Below are positions 16,801 to 25,654 of a stretch of 64,000 bases of DNA, one piece after another. How positions within the stretch are numbered: position 1 is the stretch's first letter; every line of letters begins with the position of its first letter. The DNA is from GCA-2720975 sp964469565. Its GTDB lineage: Bacteria > Planctomycetota > UBA1135 > GCA-002686595. The translations under genes were made by a program, and so were the position numbers. Where the stretch lies: contig CAYXZD010000009.1 of NCBI GenBank assembly GCA_964469565.1, forward strand, positions 62,001 through 126,000. The letters are read 5' to 3'. The notes beneath the pieces were generated by a model, which had not been told where the DNA came from, did no database searches, and saw only the letters and a list, made by a program, of their open reading frames with translations.

Positions 16801-18618
16801 GAGCGAGGCTTCCCACAGGACAGAACCGGAGTCTAGGTCAAACCCAAGCATGAACTTGGAATCAAAGGGCGCGGCGATGACGGTGTTTTCGACGACGGAC
16901 GGGGGAGTGTTGTACCAGTGGGAGCGCATTTCCCCATCCCGGTAATAGGTCCCGGGAGTGAACGGCAACTGCGGGTAGAGGCTCTCCCACAGAATCTCCC
17001 CTGTGAAGACATCTAGGCAACAGACGGTCCCCAGTTGAGTTTGCATGATGACCCGGTCGCCGACGACCACGGGGGGCGGGGCTGTGAATTCCTTGAGGGC
17101 ACGCCCAAACATGTTGATCGGGCGCTGGCCCGTGACGAGCGGGGTACTCCATAGCCGGTGACCACTGTGCAGGTCGTAACACGCCATGTGGAGTTCGATA
17201 CGTCCTCGCAACATGGCTGTAGGGACGAGTATCATCGAACCGATGATCGTAGGGCGGGCTACTACGGTCATGCGGTGTTCGATGCTGCCAGACTCACCAT
17301 CCCATAGGGCGGGCGGTGAGTGATCCCACAGTGCATCACCCGTCTCCGCGTCGAACGCGTGCAGGCGCCGCTCGGGCACGATCCGAATGATCTTGAGTTC
17401 GCCGTAATTCTCTTGGCGTTCAAACACACGGGGGATTTGTAGTGGTGCGACCACAATGCCCTGTGCGCAGACCGGCTGGACCAGGCTCCCTGAGTAGTCG
17501 ATCGCCTCGCTGTAGGCCTGCTGGGTGGACAGTGGGAGTCGATCCCAGTCCGAGGTGTCTTCGGGTGCATTCCAAATGGGAGTGCCCGCGAATGCGTGTA
17601 CCGCATGTAGGGTTCGGCTCGTGGAGTAGATCAGGCTCGATCCGTGCCGAATGGGGAAGAGGGCGAGTTGGCCTTGAGTCTTGGCCCTGAATGGGTGGGT
17701 TGGGCTGGCCGGAAGGCTGTGGGGGCTGGGCCAGTGGTCGAGTGCGGGGCCAGGGTCAGGGTGGTGGGTCCCCAGGGAGAGGGCGCTCCGACCCATCCAA
17801 TCGCGCTGCTTCTGGCCCAGCTCTGCGCGAGTCAGGAAGTCAACGGCAAATTCCACCCGAAGTCGGACGCCAGGCTCCAAGTGCAACGGGGACGAACCCT
17901 CGCCGTTGTTTTCGAATCGGGAGAGTTCTGCTAGAGCGTCCCTCCAGGGAGCTAGTGCGTTGAGCTGGCGGTGGTTGGTCGTCAACTCGTGCCCCAGAAC
18001 TAGGCTGAGGGCGCGGCCCCAGGCTTGCAGGGCAATGGGCATGTCGCCGCGCTCCACCTCCGCATCCCCCAGGGCCCACCAGGCAGCCCGGGCCGCATTC
18101 GACGCAGGCCAACGCCGTGCGACAGAGGTGAGCTGTTCATGATTCCCTGCGACCAGCGCCTGATCGAGTGCACGCTGGGCCTGGTCACCGTAGCGCCGCT
18201 CATAGATAAGCAGCGCTTCTGCCGGAAGGGAGAGGAGAACACGGGCCGCCCAACTCGCAGCACCCTCGTGGACCGCGTGGAGCGACCGGGCCCCTGATTC
18301 GTCACCTAGCGGTTGGTAGTTGGCGCTGAGGAGTTCACCACTGTGGGAGGTGAGGAGTGTGTCGAGGGCGGCGATGGCCTCAGCCCAGCGCTGAGCGTCG
18401 AGGTGTTGGCGGACATCCTTGACCCATCCCGCCACCGCTTGGGTGTCATAGAGTTGGAAGGCACGGGCGTTTGCAGCATCATCACCTTGGCTAGGAAAGG
18501 AGGGTACGCTGGGAGTCTGTGCACTCAAGCTAGGCGCGGCCATGCCCAACCACGCCACCAGAACGAGCCCCGGGAAGGGGCTGGAGCGAAGGAAGGCTGG
18601 GAGTGAGTGGGGTGACAT
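13882..18618 (-). CDS. large secreted PQQ-like beta-propeller protein
   Basis: A protein of about 1578 residues. The start at 18618 gives a signal peptide (FPGLVLVAWLGMAAPSLSAQ). Two blocks of PQQ-like blades are visible. The first, about residues 310-650, includes LHAFDAETGDALWDHSP, CYDLHSGHRLWSTPL, CCLDVFTGEILWESLYP and FDLDSGSVLWEASLP. The second, about 1170-1530, includes YTLDRETGQPIWQWHSG, VGLDAATGLQLWSFQFN and AFDLDNGEQAWRI. A helical, TPR-like middle (about 740-1100) separates them. No dehydrogenase catalytic signature is evident, so this is probably a binding or scaffold propeller. An upstream start at 18777 would overlap the vWA gene and precede the signal, so it was rejected. It sits in the operon 74 bases after the vWA gene. 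Confidence 0.8.
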   Translation of the reverse strand: MSPHSLPAFLRSSPFPGLVLVAWLGMAAPSLSAQTPSVPSFPSQGDDAANARAFQLYDTQAVAGWVKDVRQHLDAQRWAEAIAALDTLLTSHSGELLSANYQPLGDESGARSLHAVHEGAASWAARVLLSLPAEALLIYERRYGDQAQRALDQALVAGNHEQLTSVARRWPASNAARAAWWALGDAEVERGDMPIALQAWGRALSLVLGHELTTNHRQLNALAPWRDALAELSRFENNGEGSSPLHLEPGVRLRVEFAVDFLTRAELGQKQRDWMGRSALSLGTHHPDPGPALDHWPSPHSLPASPTHPFRAKTQGQLALFPIRHGSSLIYSTSRTLHAVHAFAGTPIWNAPEDTSDWDRLPLSTQQAYSEAIDYSGSLVQPVCAQGIVVAPLQIPRVFERQENYGELKIIRIVPERRLHAFDAETGDALWDHSPPALWDGESGSIEHRMTVVARPTIIGSMILVPTAMLRGRIELHMACYDLHSGHRLWSTPLVTGQRPINMFGRALKEFTAPPPVVVGDRVIMQTQLGTVCCLDVFTGEILWESLYPQLPFTPGTYYRDGEMRSHWYNTPPSVVENTVIAAPFDSKFMLGFDLDSGSVLWEASLPELQVQAGLSTAGQQLHTFVGAHGKDVFLWGKRLVALRAPRGLHKEAPLHRLWLYPADRTLTRSARPVLNGKEIWLPINEEVHVIQRSTGRLSHSIAMNTRPGNLLLSEGLLVSLSAFQLSAHFVWDDLIDRARRLAAAHPEEASEQIGLATLYFNRAKSSLAEQDYRESVRFLELAQQGLAPYLGTDTANTDPQLNTTLYQILMVQARSQRWSANPQAALRSLKEADLRGQSPTEHLAALLEQQAIVRDRDEAAWLAVLDRLEADHADQWISVQVPAGQQGAAQWKGRLIPTSSTLTPPDSETQTLAVPTGLFVAMERCLHHAGQPDELAPLHTILARYAKVSLPTENAWAWAADRIAENLRHGVRDGYEPYEVAAAHHLEDAVAREDLLHLEEVSRLYPHSMAASRANDLRIKAVRKSGDLKSLIGIVLDPLSEHWSAKSASPQELRQVLDLVDALAERGSLNLARHWMQKLAKQRPMLTWSVDGDNPIALGQLAQQERWLPPPPATAAPPTFDHQISPVGDPRYPSTQSMRPLGSVPPSLQHHSVQDGSPAQSVNVYCDGQRIYAFSDETVPETLWRMSFRTSGIRTLSTLPARFEFAVDTSPGRVHVACIGRVYTLDRETGQPIWQWHSGSLDVVALNCINGVIVVRESAHTETGGRFVRLVGLDAATGLQLWSFQFNHLNHHAQPILGPEHLVLLPTSAGSALIFDLFTGRHTAKVELGDCFQSTAASAWIDGKRLILPNLHCKMRPERNHCLAFDLDNGEQAWRISFANLPMGEMELQAILTASDRHYLHLLPADPGAPRHPTAGLYELNTGLGALANRPVTALSDEDTLVGIFKRGHTQLDSPYVFALRRPDGPREAPSLRGIHLHHGERWSSRLPKFMGQVTGSMPLPSISKSTVALAYKKPTGAPGSRGREAALMFLDRRSGKVLSDQPLDPNLWRSTESALYFSTLGDALILSGARNMEIMK

Positions 18619-18692
18619 ACGCGTGGGAGCGCCAGGTGAAGGGCCCCGCGGAACTGCCCTAGGAAGGACCGCACTCGGGGCTGGGGAGTAGC

Positions 18693-21086
18693 CTAAATGA
18701 GTTCGTGCCGTTTGCGCAGGATCCACTCTGCGCTGAGGAGACCGAGGGCAAGCAGGAGCGTGCCCCAATGATCCCAAGCGTCGGTCAGCTCTGAGGATAT
18801 TGGCTCACGGCGCTCTTGATCGGGTGGGAATTGTGCTGCCAGGGTGCTCGTGTCACTGGCGTTCATGCTGATTCCTGCTGAGAGTGCAGCGAGGGATTCC
18901 AAGGCTGCTGAATCAGGACTGGGGTCGTCATTCTCGCGCGACGGCAGGCGTACCTCGAATTCAGCTTGAGAGAGGCGTTCGCCATTGACTTCCATCCAGG
19001 AGATATAACGCCCCGGACGCTCGATGCTGAGGTCCCCGCGAAACTCACCGGCCTGCCCTGGGACTGGCTGCAGGCTGAGGTCCCGGGGAATCCCATCGGG
19101 CCCTTGAACGCGTGCGTGCTGCACTGGGGCCTCGCTAGCTTGGTAGTCTTCATCCAGTACCCGTGCAACTAGGCTCACGCGCTCGTTCAAGTCGTAGCGG
19201 CTGCGAAGGGGCTCAAGTGTGTAGCGCCGATCACCGGCACGCAGGCGGCCTAGAGCTAGCCATCGAACCGCATTGCGCCAGAAGCGCTCGTGATAGCGGT
19301 GCACATAGCGATAACGCCAGCGCCAAGTGGCATCATCGGTGGCGAGAAAGAGCGTACGCCCTGAGGGGTAGTAGCCTGCGACCAGCAGGGGGTCGCGCTG
19401 GTTGTCACCACGGTCGGACTGCACCGGGTGGCGCAAGAGCACTTGGGCACCGGGCTTGGGGCCCAAGACGGGGAAGTACCAGTAGTACCCGCGCAGCCCC
19501 GTATTCTCCTCCCACAGCTCCCGGTTGACCTGCAGGTCGGAATGTAGCCGCACGATCTCATGGGGATTCCCAGGAGATTCGAGTGTGGGTCGGTATTCTG
19601 TGAGTGTCGGTCCTTGAAAGCCCAAGCTACTCGTGGGATCGAGCTTGACGGGCAGCAGGCGTGCAAAATCCGTCCCCGCCAGTGAGCGAGGGTTGTCGTA
19701 CTCCCCCGCGATGATCCCGAGGCCGCCGCCCATCTCGACGAACTCGAACATTGACTTGACAAACTCTTCGCCTTGGGCCGGGTCGGGGGAGACGGCGTAC
19801 GGGTTGACGTCGCCGAGAAGAATCACATCGTAATTGTCGAGCAACTCGCGGCGCTCGGTGGGCACACGTGCGAGGCGCGGGAGTCCTTCGGAGACTTCCT
19901 GGAGGAAGTCGGGGGTGGCGGACATCAGGAACACCTGGGCCTCGATGCGTTCGTCGGAACGCACGAGTAGGTCCTTGAGGAATCGATACTCATAGCGTGG
20001 GTGAGCTTCCACGTAGAGCACGCGAATCTTCTGGCGCGTGACCGGCACTTGGAGTTGCAGCTTGTTGTCGTCAAGCATGCGCTCATCGGGCAGTGGGGGG
20101 ACAGATACCTGAAAACGACGTAGGCTGGACTCACCCCGCGCGGATCCGGGAGGGGCCACTAGGGTCACCCGTTCGCCAGCCTGGGCCAGGTCGATGGACT
20201 GGGACGAGAGGGTGCGCTTGTTTCCGTCCTCATCAATCTCCTCGAGCACCACGGTTGTGGTCCCTGCATCGAATCCGCGCACATGGACGCGGACTGCAAG
20301 CACGATTTCGTCTCCCTCAAGAACGGAGGTGGGAACCTCGACCAGTTCCACGAGCAGATTGTGCTCGGCCCTAGTATCGCCGACGACGATGGTATGCACG
20401 GGGATCCCGGCGGCCCGGGCCAGAGGAGCGGATTCCTCTGGAGAGGGACCTCCATTGGACCGTCCATCGGAAATCACGATCACGTCTGTCACGTGTCTGC
20501 CTCGGTGGGCGTCGAGGGCAGACCGGAGGGCTTGACCGATGTGGGTTCCTCCACCTCTCCCCGAGAGTGCGCTCGCCGGCGAGCCACTGATGGGGGTGAC
20601 TGTGTCGTGGAATGCATACACCCTTGCCTCGTAGCCCTGCTGGCTCAACAGGCCGAGGACTCGGCTTGTCAGGGTGGCAGCGGCGATCTCAAGGCGTGTG
20701 CTCTGCGCGGGTGCCTGACCCACTAGCGCTTCCAGCGCGGAGGCTTGCACAGGATCGTTGAGGTATGCGTCGCGGTTGAGCATGCTCGCCGAGTCATCGA
20801 CGAGCACCAGCACCTCAGGGGCTTGGACGTTCTCTTGGCTGTGAACCTCGACGGGGCGGAATAGGACCAGCAGCAATAAAGTGATGGCCCCCGCGCGCAG
20901 AGCAATGAGTGTGCCCCGTACGGCCGGGCTCAGGGTTTCGCTTCGATAGGAGTACCACGCCACGAGCGCGGTGAGCGGGGCGATGATGAACAATACGATC
21001 CAGCCTGCCGGCATCTCAAGGAGGCGCAGAGTCGAGCGCAGCTCGGTTGACTGAGCAAGGGCTAGAGCATCGAGGGCTGTCAACAT
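18693..21086 (-). CDS. membrane vWA protein with glutamine-amidotransferase-like domain
   Basis: A protein of about 797 residues. Two membrane helices (GWIVLFIIAPLTALVAWYSY and ALRAGAITLLLLVLF) are followed by a von Willebrand A domain with a MIDAS motif (VDDSASM) near residue 95. A beta-rich linker comes next, then a class I GATase-like Rossmann domain around residues 360-620 (KIRVLYVEAHPRYEYRFLKD, NYDVILLGDVNP, GGGLGIIAGEYD). A C-terminal helix (GTLLLALGLLSAEWIL) ends in basic residues. Such proteins are standard members of planctomycete MoxR/Bat operons. The ATG shares its A with the TAA of the upstream BatA-type gene (TAATG), so the longer frame from 21125 is not needed. Confidence 0.8.
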   Translation of the reverse strand: MLTALDALALAQSTELRSTLRLLEMPAGWIVLFIIAPLTALVAWYSYRSETLSPAVRGTLIALRAGAITLLLLVLFRPVEVHSQENVQAPEVLVLVDDSASMLNRDAYLNDPVQASALEALVGQAPAQSTRLEIAAATLTSRVLGLLSQQGYEARVYAFHDTVTPISGSPASALSGRGGGTHIGQALRSALDAHRGRHVTDVIVISDGRSNGGPSPEESAPLARAAGIPVHTIVVGDTRAEHNLLVELVEVPTSVLEGDEIVLAVRVHVRGFDAGTTTVVLEEIDEDGNKRTLSSQSIDLAQAGERVTLVAPPGSARGESSLRRFQVSVPPLPDERMLDDNKLQLQVPVTRQKIRVLYVEAHPRYEYRFLKDLLVRSDERIEAQVFLMSATPDFLQEVSEGLPRLARVPTERRELLDNYDVILLGDVNPYAVSPDPAQGEEFVKSMFEFVEMGGGLGIIAGEYDNPRSLAGTDFARLLPVKLDPTSSLGFQGPTLTEYRPTLESPGNPHEIVRLHSDLQVNRELWEENTGLRGYYWYFPVLGPKPGAQVLLRHPVQSDRGDNQRDPLLVAGYYPSGRTLFLATDDATWRWRYRYVHRYHERFWRNAVRWLALGRLRAGDRRYTLEPLRSRYDLNERVSLVARVLDEDYQASEAPVQHARVQGPDGIPRDLSLQPVPGQAGEFRGDLSIERPGRYISWMEVNGERLSQAEFEVRLPSRENDDPSPDSAALESLAALSAGISMNASDTSTLAAQFPPDQERREPISSELTDAWDHWGTLLLALGLLSAEWILRKRHELI

Positions 21087-23362
21087 TAGGCAAGCCTCCG
21101 ATGACGACCCAGCCGTGCAGCCCAAAGGGAATCAGCCACAACACACAACAGTGCGCACAATGCGAGCCACCGCCACACCTCCCCTCGTTTGGGCGCTGGG
21201 CCGGTGGAAGCGGCGGAGTCGGAGCCGGCTTGGGCCACATGAAGCGCAGGATGGCAGGCGTCGAGCTCGACGCTAGAAATGCGCCGCAGATCACCTTCAG
21301 CGGGATTCATGGCGACTGCAAATGGCTCGTCTTCAGCGCCGTCGAGTTGGATCTTGTACAGGCCAAGGTTGCGAGTTTCGCTGCCGGAGAGGACGGGCAG
21401 TTGCCAGCGACCATCTTTCAGTTCGACAGCATCACCGGGTAGTTTGGAAGTGGCCCCCCCCGGTTTTACGAGTACTGGATTGCGCGGAAACTCAGCCAGA
21501 ACGAGGCTGATTGCCTCGGTGGGCTCAATGCGCCGAACGCTCTGGGGGCGTGTGCCGGCATAGAGCATCCACTCGTGCATCAAGGGGACAAGGGTCTTGG
21601 GAGAAACCCCAATATCGGTCCAATCACGCTGAAAGCTGGTAGTCCATAGGTGGACACTGCCCTGATCCAACCGGCGTTCGATGAGCAGCGGTGAATGGTT
21701 TGCATCGTCGAGTGTGATTAGAACGCGTGCGCCCTCAACCGGCCGAGTCTCAACGAATGAGTAGAGAGGAACTTCTGTCAGCAGTGGCTTCCACAGTTCG
21801 TCTGCAAAAAACCTCAAGATGGGGTGTTGTTCTTCGAAGGAGGCAACACGCCAGTAGCGCATGCGTCGGGAAGTGCTGCGGCGCCGGATGAGCTCGGCGG
21901 GCAGCAGTCCGGTGCCATCTGCGCGGAATAGGCGGCGGTTAGTGTCCACCAAGTCAGCCAGTTGAGAGCCCATTGTAATGACGAGAGTGGCGCCCGCAGC
22001 CACGCGGTCTTTGATCGCTTCGACACTGACGGCTGAAAGACTGGGGACCCCGGCCAGCAGAATCACGTCAGGGGCAGCTAGGTCTAGGCTAGGGGACAGG
22101 AGTTCGTCTGGAGTGATTTCGGTGGTTTCGAACGGAGCGGCGAGTTGGCCCCCGAGCGAATCACGGCTGGCTAGGGGTTCGAGGGCTAGGAGTAGATAGG
22201 CAACCTCATCTTTGTCGAGGTCGGTGGACGGCGCCCCATTGACTACGAGGATTGAAATCGGTGGGGCTACGTTGATCACGCCGGCGCGCGTGTTGTCGAT
22301 ACTGAGGCGGTCTCCCTCAAGTTCGGCAAGCAGGGCCTGCGGGCCGGACCTCTGCGCTTGGAAGCTGAACCGGACTTCCGCACTAGAGCGTGGGGCGAGA
22401 TCGACCTGCTGAATGGGGAGCTTATTGCCATTGACGCTGAGCGCCACTCTCTCCCGGGGCCGGGGTGAGGATCCGTGGTTGGCCACATCGACCACCACCT
22501 GGACCTGGGCGTTCTCCCCGATGGGTTGGATGGCTCCTCGGACGGATTGGATGGAGAGGTTGGGAGGAGTTTCTTCGCGCGCGCCGAAATCCTCGACAAC
22601 AACCTGAACTCCCAATTCGTGCAGTGCGTCCAGGTGCTTGCGGATGAGGCTTCCCTGGGGGACAGTTTGGGGAATCGGGGTAGCCTGCAGCTCGCTGCCA
22701 GGAGTGAGGCTGGAAACCTCAGCAGTGAGGGCTCGAAACAAATCGCGCTGCATATCGCATAGCAGGTGCACATCGATTTGGCACATGCCCGTCCCGGCAG
22801 CTTCCTCTGTGGCTAGGCTGACGACCTGTCCAAGGGTGGCGGCTAGGTCCCCACGATGCGCCCCGACGCTGAGGGCGGGAAGGAGCGCGAGGGTGCGCTC
22901 AGGTGTGCCCCAGCCCAGTGTTTGAGCGGATTGTCCCAAGAGAACTAGCAGAGCGCGATCACCGCCCGGTTCGTCGAGCTCAGTCAGGAGCTCGGTGGCG
23001 CGTAGGGTGCTCAGGCTGAACAGATCCTGGGCTTTCTCGCGGTACCCCATGGAGGCTGAGGTGTCCATAATCAGGACGAGATCGCGTCGTTGCTGTGTCA
23101 GCGGGCCGAGCGGGCCCTTGTCTGCAAATGGACGTGCGACACACAAAGCCAACAGGGCGATGGCTCCCATTCGCAAAAGCAACAGGAGTAAGTTCTCGAG
23201 TTGCACCTGCCGTCGTGTCTTGCGGTAGGCCGCGAGCACGAAGCGCATGGCTCCCCACGCGAGGGGTTTGGGTCGTTGCCGATTCAATAGATGAATGAGC
23301 AATGGCACGCCGGCGAGTGCGGCTCCGGCCACGAGACCTGGATTGACGAATCCCTCGAACAT
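21086..23362 (-). CDS. BatA-type membrane protein with vWA domain
   Basis: A 758-residue protein that begins with the aerotolerance-regulator BatA N-terminal domain: a first helix (GLVAGAALAGVPLLIHLLNR), a charged loop with RQRPKPLAWGAMRF, and a second helix (LLLLLLRMGAIALLALCVAR). A vWA domain follows with the MIDAS motif DTSASMG. The remaining 450 residues are beta-rich and probably extracytoplasmic, and a closing helix (WRWLALCALLCVVADSLWAA) ends the protein. BatA-type proteins bind metal through the MIDAS and work with MoxR chaperones. The start ATG overlaps the TAA of the DUF58 gene (TAATG), giving tight coupling. Confidence 0.85.
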   Translation of the reverse strand: MFEGFVNPGLVAGAALAGVPLLIHLLNRQRPKPLAWGAMRFVLAAYRKTRRQVQLENLLLLLLRMGAIALLALCVARPFADKGPLGPLTQQRRDLVLIMDTSASMGYREKAQDLFSLSTLRATELLTELDEPGGDRALLVLLGQSAQTLGWGTPERTLALLPALSVGAHRGDLAATLGQVVSLATEEAAGTGMCQIDVHLLCDMQRDLFRALTAEVSSLTPGSELQATPIPQTVPQGSLIRKHLDALHELGVQVVVEDFGAREETPPNLSIQSVRGAIQPIGENAQVQVVVDVANHGSSPRPRERVALSVNGNKLPIQQVDLAPRSSAEVRFSFQAQRSGPQALLAELEGDRLSIDNTRAGVINVAPPISILVVNGAPSTDLDKDEVAYLLLALEPLASRDSLGGQLAAPFETTEITPDELLSPSLDLAAPDVILLAGVPSLSAVSVEAIKDRVAAGATLVITMGSQLADLVDTNRRLFRADGTGLLPAELIRRRSTSRRMRYWRVASFEEQHPILRFFADELWKPLLTEVPLYSFVETRPVEGARVLITLDDANHSPLLIERRLDQGSVHLWTTSFQRDWTDIGVSPKTLVPLMHEWMLYAGTRPQSVRRIEPTEAISLVLAEFPRNPVLVKPGGATSKLPGDAVELKDGRWQLPVLSGSETRNLGLYKIQLDGAEDEPFAVAMNPAEGDLRRISSVELDACHPALHVAQAGSDSAASTGPAPKRGEVWRWLALCALLCVVADSLWAARLGRHRRLA

Positions 23363-24273
23363 TAGCGACCTCCTCCACCCCGAGCGCGTGCGCTGCGGCG
23401 GTTGAGGTAGGACGAAAGCACCGCATCGAGGGGCTTGTCAGTCGTGGTGCTGATGAAATCTAAGGACAGGGCGCGGGCTCCCCGGGCGAGGGTTGCATTG
23501 TGCTCCTGGAACTCTCGGAGATAGGCATCACGGATCGCCTTCGGGTCAATCTTCAGATCGCCGCTGTCTTCAAGGCCTTGCATCTTGACCAGCGTGTCTA
23601 GCTCGAAGGACGCTTCAAGCGGATCGAGAATCTGAACTAGAATCGGCTCGTGTCCTCCATGCACGAGGCGTCGCACACCTCGCAAGATATCGTCCACGTC
23701 ATCGAAGAAGTCACTGAAGATCATTGTGATCCCCCTCTGTCGCAGGCGCGGAGCTAGGTCCTGCAAGATGGGTCCGATGGCCGTCGGACCTGTGGGTTGA
23801 CAGCTGTCGAGGGTTTTCAGAATGGCGACTTCTTGGGCAGCGCCGTTGCCCGGCGGGACTTTGGAACGGTGGGCATCGTCGAAGACCACGAGTCCTGCGG
23901 TGTCCCTGGCTCCGATGATCAGGTGGGCGAGAGCGGCCGTTGCCCAGCGGGCATACTCGAACTTAGTCCAGGCCAAAGAGCTGAATGCCATGGATTCGGA
24001 CGCATCGAGTAAGAGATTGCAGGCGAGGCTGGTCTCCTCTACGTATTCCTTTACGACCAAGCGCTCTGAACGACCAAAGACCTTCCAGTCGATGCGGCGA
24101 ACTTCGTCTCCAGGTGCATAGGAACGGTGTTGGGCAAACTCCACCGAACTGCCCCGGTGCGGGGACCGGTGAATACCTGCCATCGTGCCTTCGACGACCT
24201 TGCGGGCGACGAGGCTGAGGCTAGAGAGGCGGTTGAGAACCTCCGGGTCGAGTCCAGCGAAATGTGGCGGCAT
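23362..24273 (-). CDS. DUF58 domain protein
   Basis: A 303-residue cytoplasmic protein with the DUF58 signature: GSSVEFAQHRSYAPGDEVRR followed by IDWKVFGRSERLVVKEY. A vWA-like fold (LLLDASESM) comes after it. DUF58 proteins are regular partners of MoxR AAA+ ATPases and Bat-type vWA membrane proteins, and the gene order MoxR, DUF58, BatA is kept here. It begins 12 bases after the MoxR stop. The biochemical role of the family is not established; envelope assembly or stress functions have been suggested for Bat operons. Confidence 0.88.
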   Translation of the reverse strand: MPPHFAGLDPEVLNRLSSLSLVARKVVEGTMAGIHRSPHRGSSVEFAQHRSYAPGDEVRRIDWKVFGRSERLVVKEYVEETSLACNLLLDASESMAFSSLAWTKFEYARWATAALAHLIIGARDTAGLVVFDDAHRSKVPPGNGAAQEVAILKTLDSCQPTGPTAIGPILQDLAPRLRQRGITMIFSDFFDDVDDILRGVRRLVHGGHEPILVQILDPLEASFELDTLVKMQGLEDSGDLKIDPKAIRDAYLREFQEHNATLARGARALSLDFISTTTDKPLDAVLSSYLNRRSARARGGGGR

Positions 24274-24285
24274 CCAGGCTGGGCT

Positions 24286-25326
24286 CTAACCGACGGCCTC
24301 GCCGGTTCCTCTGCTGAGGCCGGGCAATCCCGCGCCGACTTCAGCGCCGGGCTGAACTTGATCAAGCAGGCGATCGATGATGGCATCGGAGTCAACGCCT
24401 TCGGCTTGAGCAGTGAAATTCACAAGGATGCGATGCCGCAGGACGGGGTGCGCTACGGCGCGGATGTCTTCTGCAGCCACGTGATTGCGCCCAGCGAGTG
24501 CAGCGTGCGCTTTGGCGCCCAGGATGAGGAATTGGCTGGCCCGGGGGCCTGCTCCCCATGTGACGTATTGCTCGATGAAATCTAGCGGGGCGTCATCACG
24601 CACGCGTGAGCTGCGCGTGAGGGCGAGTGCGTAGTCGTACAGATCATCCGCCACGGGAATCTCACGCACAGCTGCCTGCATTGCGTGAAGCTCATTTTCT
24701 TGGAGGATGCGTTCGATGGATTGCACGGCTTGGCCCGTGGTGCGGCGCAGGATTTCACGCTCTTCGTCGGCGCTTGGGTAGCCCACATTGACCATGAACA
24801 TGAATCGGTCGAGTTGGGCTTCGGGTAGGGGGTAGGTGCCTTCCTGTTCGATGGGGTTTTGGGTTGCGAGTACAAAGAAGGGCTCGGGTAGGGCGTGGGT
24901 CGTCTGGCCCGAAGTGACTTGGCGCTCCACCATGGCCTCAAGCAGGGCGGCCTGAGTCTTGGGCGGCGTACGGTTGATCTCGTCGGCGAGCAATACGTTG
25001 CAGAACACGGGCCCCGGGGCAAATCGGAATGTTCGCTCACCGGACTCGGGGTCGATGTGGAGAAGCTCGGTTCCCGTGATGTCCGATGGCATCAGATCTG
25101 GCGTGAACTGGATGCGGCTGAACCCCAAGTCCATCGTCTCCGCGAGGCTCGAGATCATGAGGGTCTTGGCTAGGCCGGGGACACCGACCAACAGGCAATG
25201 GCCCCGGGTCAGGATGGCGAGCAAGAGCTGGTCGATGACCTCATCCTGGCCCACGATGACCCTCTGAAGCTCGGTTTTCATGCGGGCATGGGTGTCCCGG
25301 AGGCGGTGGAGGGTGGATTCGGCCAT
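24286..25326 (-). CDS. moxR: MoxR family AAA+ ATPase
   Basis: A 346-residue AAA+ ATPase of the MoxR type. Visible motifs are Walker A (GVPGLAKT, about residues 48-55), Walker B with the MoxR signature (LLADEINRTPPKTQAALLEA), sensor 1 (FFVLATQNPIEQEGTYPLPE) and the arginine region (AQLDRFMF). MoxR ATPases act as chaperones that insert cofactors or mature vWA-domain partners, and here the vWA partners follow directly. It is the first gene of the eleven-gene minus-strand operon ending at 5238. Start ATG 25326; no convincing Shine-Dalgarno precedes it. Confidence 0.92.
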   Translation of the reverse strand: MAESTLHRLRDTHARMKTELQRVIVGQDEVIDQLLLAILTRGHCLLVGVPGLAKTLMISSLAETMDLGFSRIQFTPDLMPSDITGTELLHIDPESGERTFRFAPGPVFCNVLLADEINRTPPKTQAALLEAMVERQVTSGQTTHALPEPFFVLATQNPIEQEGTYPLPEAQLDRFMFMVNVGYPSADEEREILRRTTGQAVQSIERILQENELHAMQAAVREIPVADDLYDYALALTRSSRVRDDAPLDFIEQYVTWGAGPRASQFLILGAKAHAALAGRNHVAAEDIRAVAHPVLRHRILVNFTAQAEGVDSDAIIDRLLDQVQPGAEVGAGLPGLSRGTGEAVG

Positions 25327-25654
25327 GGAGGAAGGGCTGTGGGTGGGGTGTAGATAGGGATACGGGTGGAGCTAGCATATAGATAAAGGGGTCAAGGAGG
25401 TTTCTCAAAACGGGGGTTCTACCAATCCTCGCTCGATCGGATGGGGGCCCACTGGATCGCATCGGGTAATGGACGCTCGGCATGTGTGGGGCAGTCCGGG
25501 GCCTATCTCGGCGAGCCTGCTCACATTCCCGTGCCAGCCCTGCGCACCATTGCCCACCCCTTGGACCTCCCCCCGAATCTACTGTGGCTCGATCCGCCGA
25601 GATTGTGAGTCCGCAATTGCGGAACCACTTCCCAGTCCCAGTGTTTGAACTCTC
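25327..25654. other. divergent intergenic region between moxR and the Fe-S membrane protein
   Basis: This 328-base spacer must hold promoters for both directions. On the minus strand a possible sigma-70-like pair is TTGAGA (25408-25403) and TATCTA (25385-25380) with a 17-base spacer; the -10 match is poor, so this is weak. AT-rich bases cluster at 25376-25390, which stands out from the GC-rich surroundings. No small gene, RNA or repeat was recognised. Confidence 0.3.
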
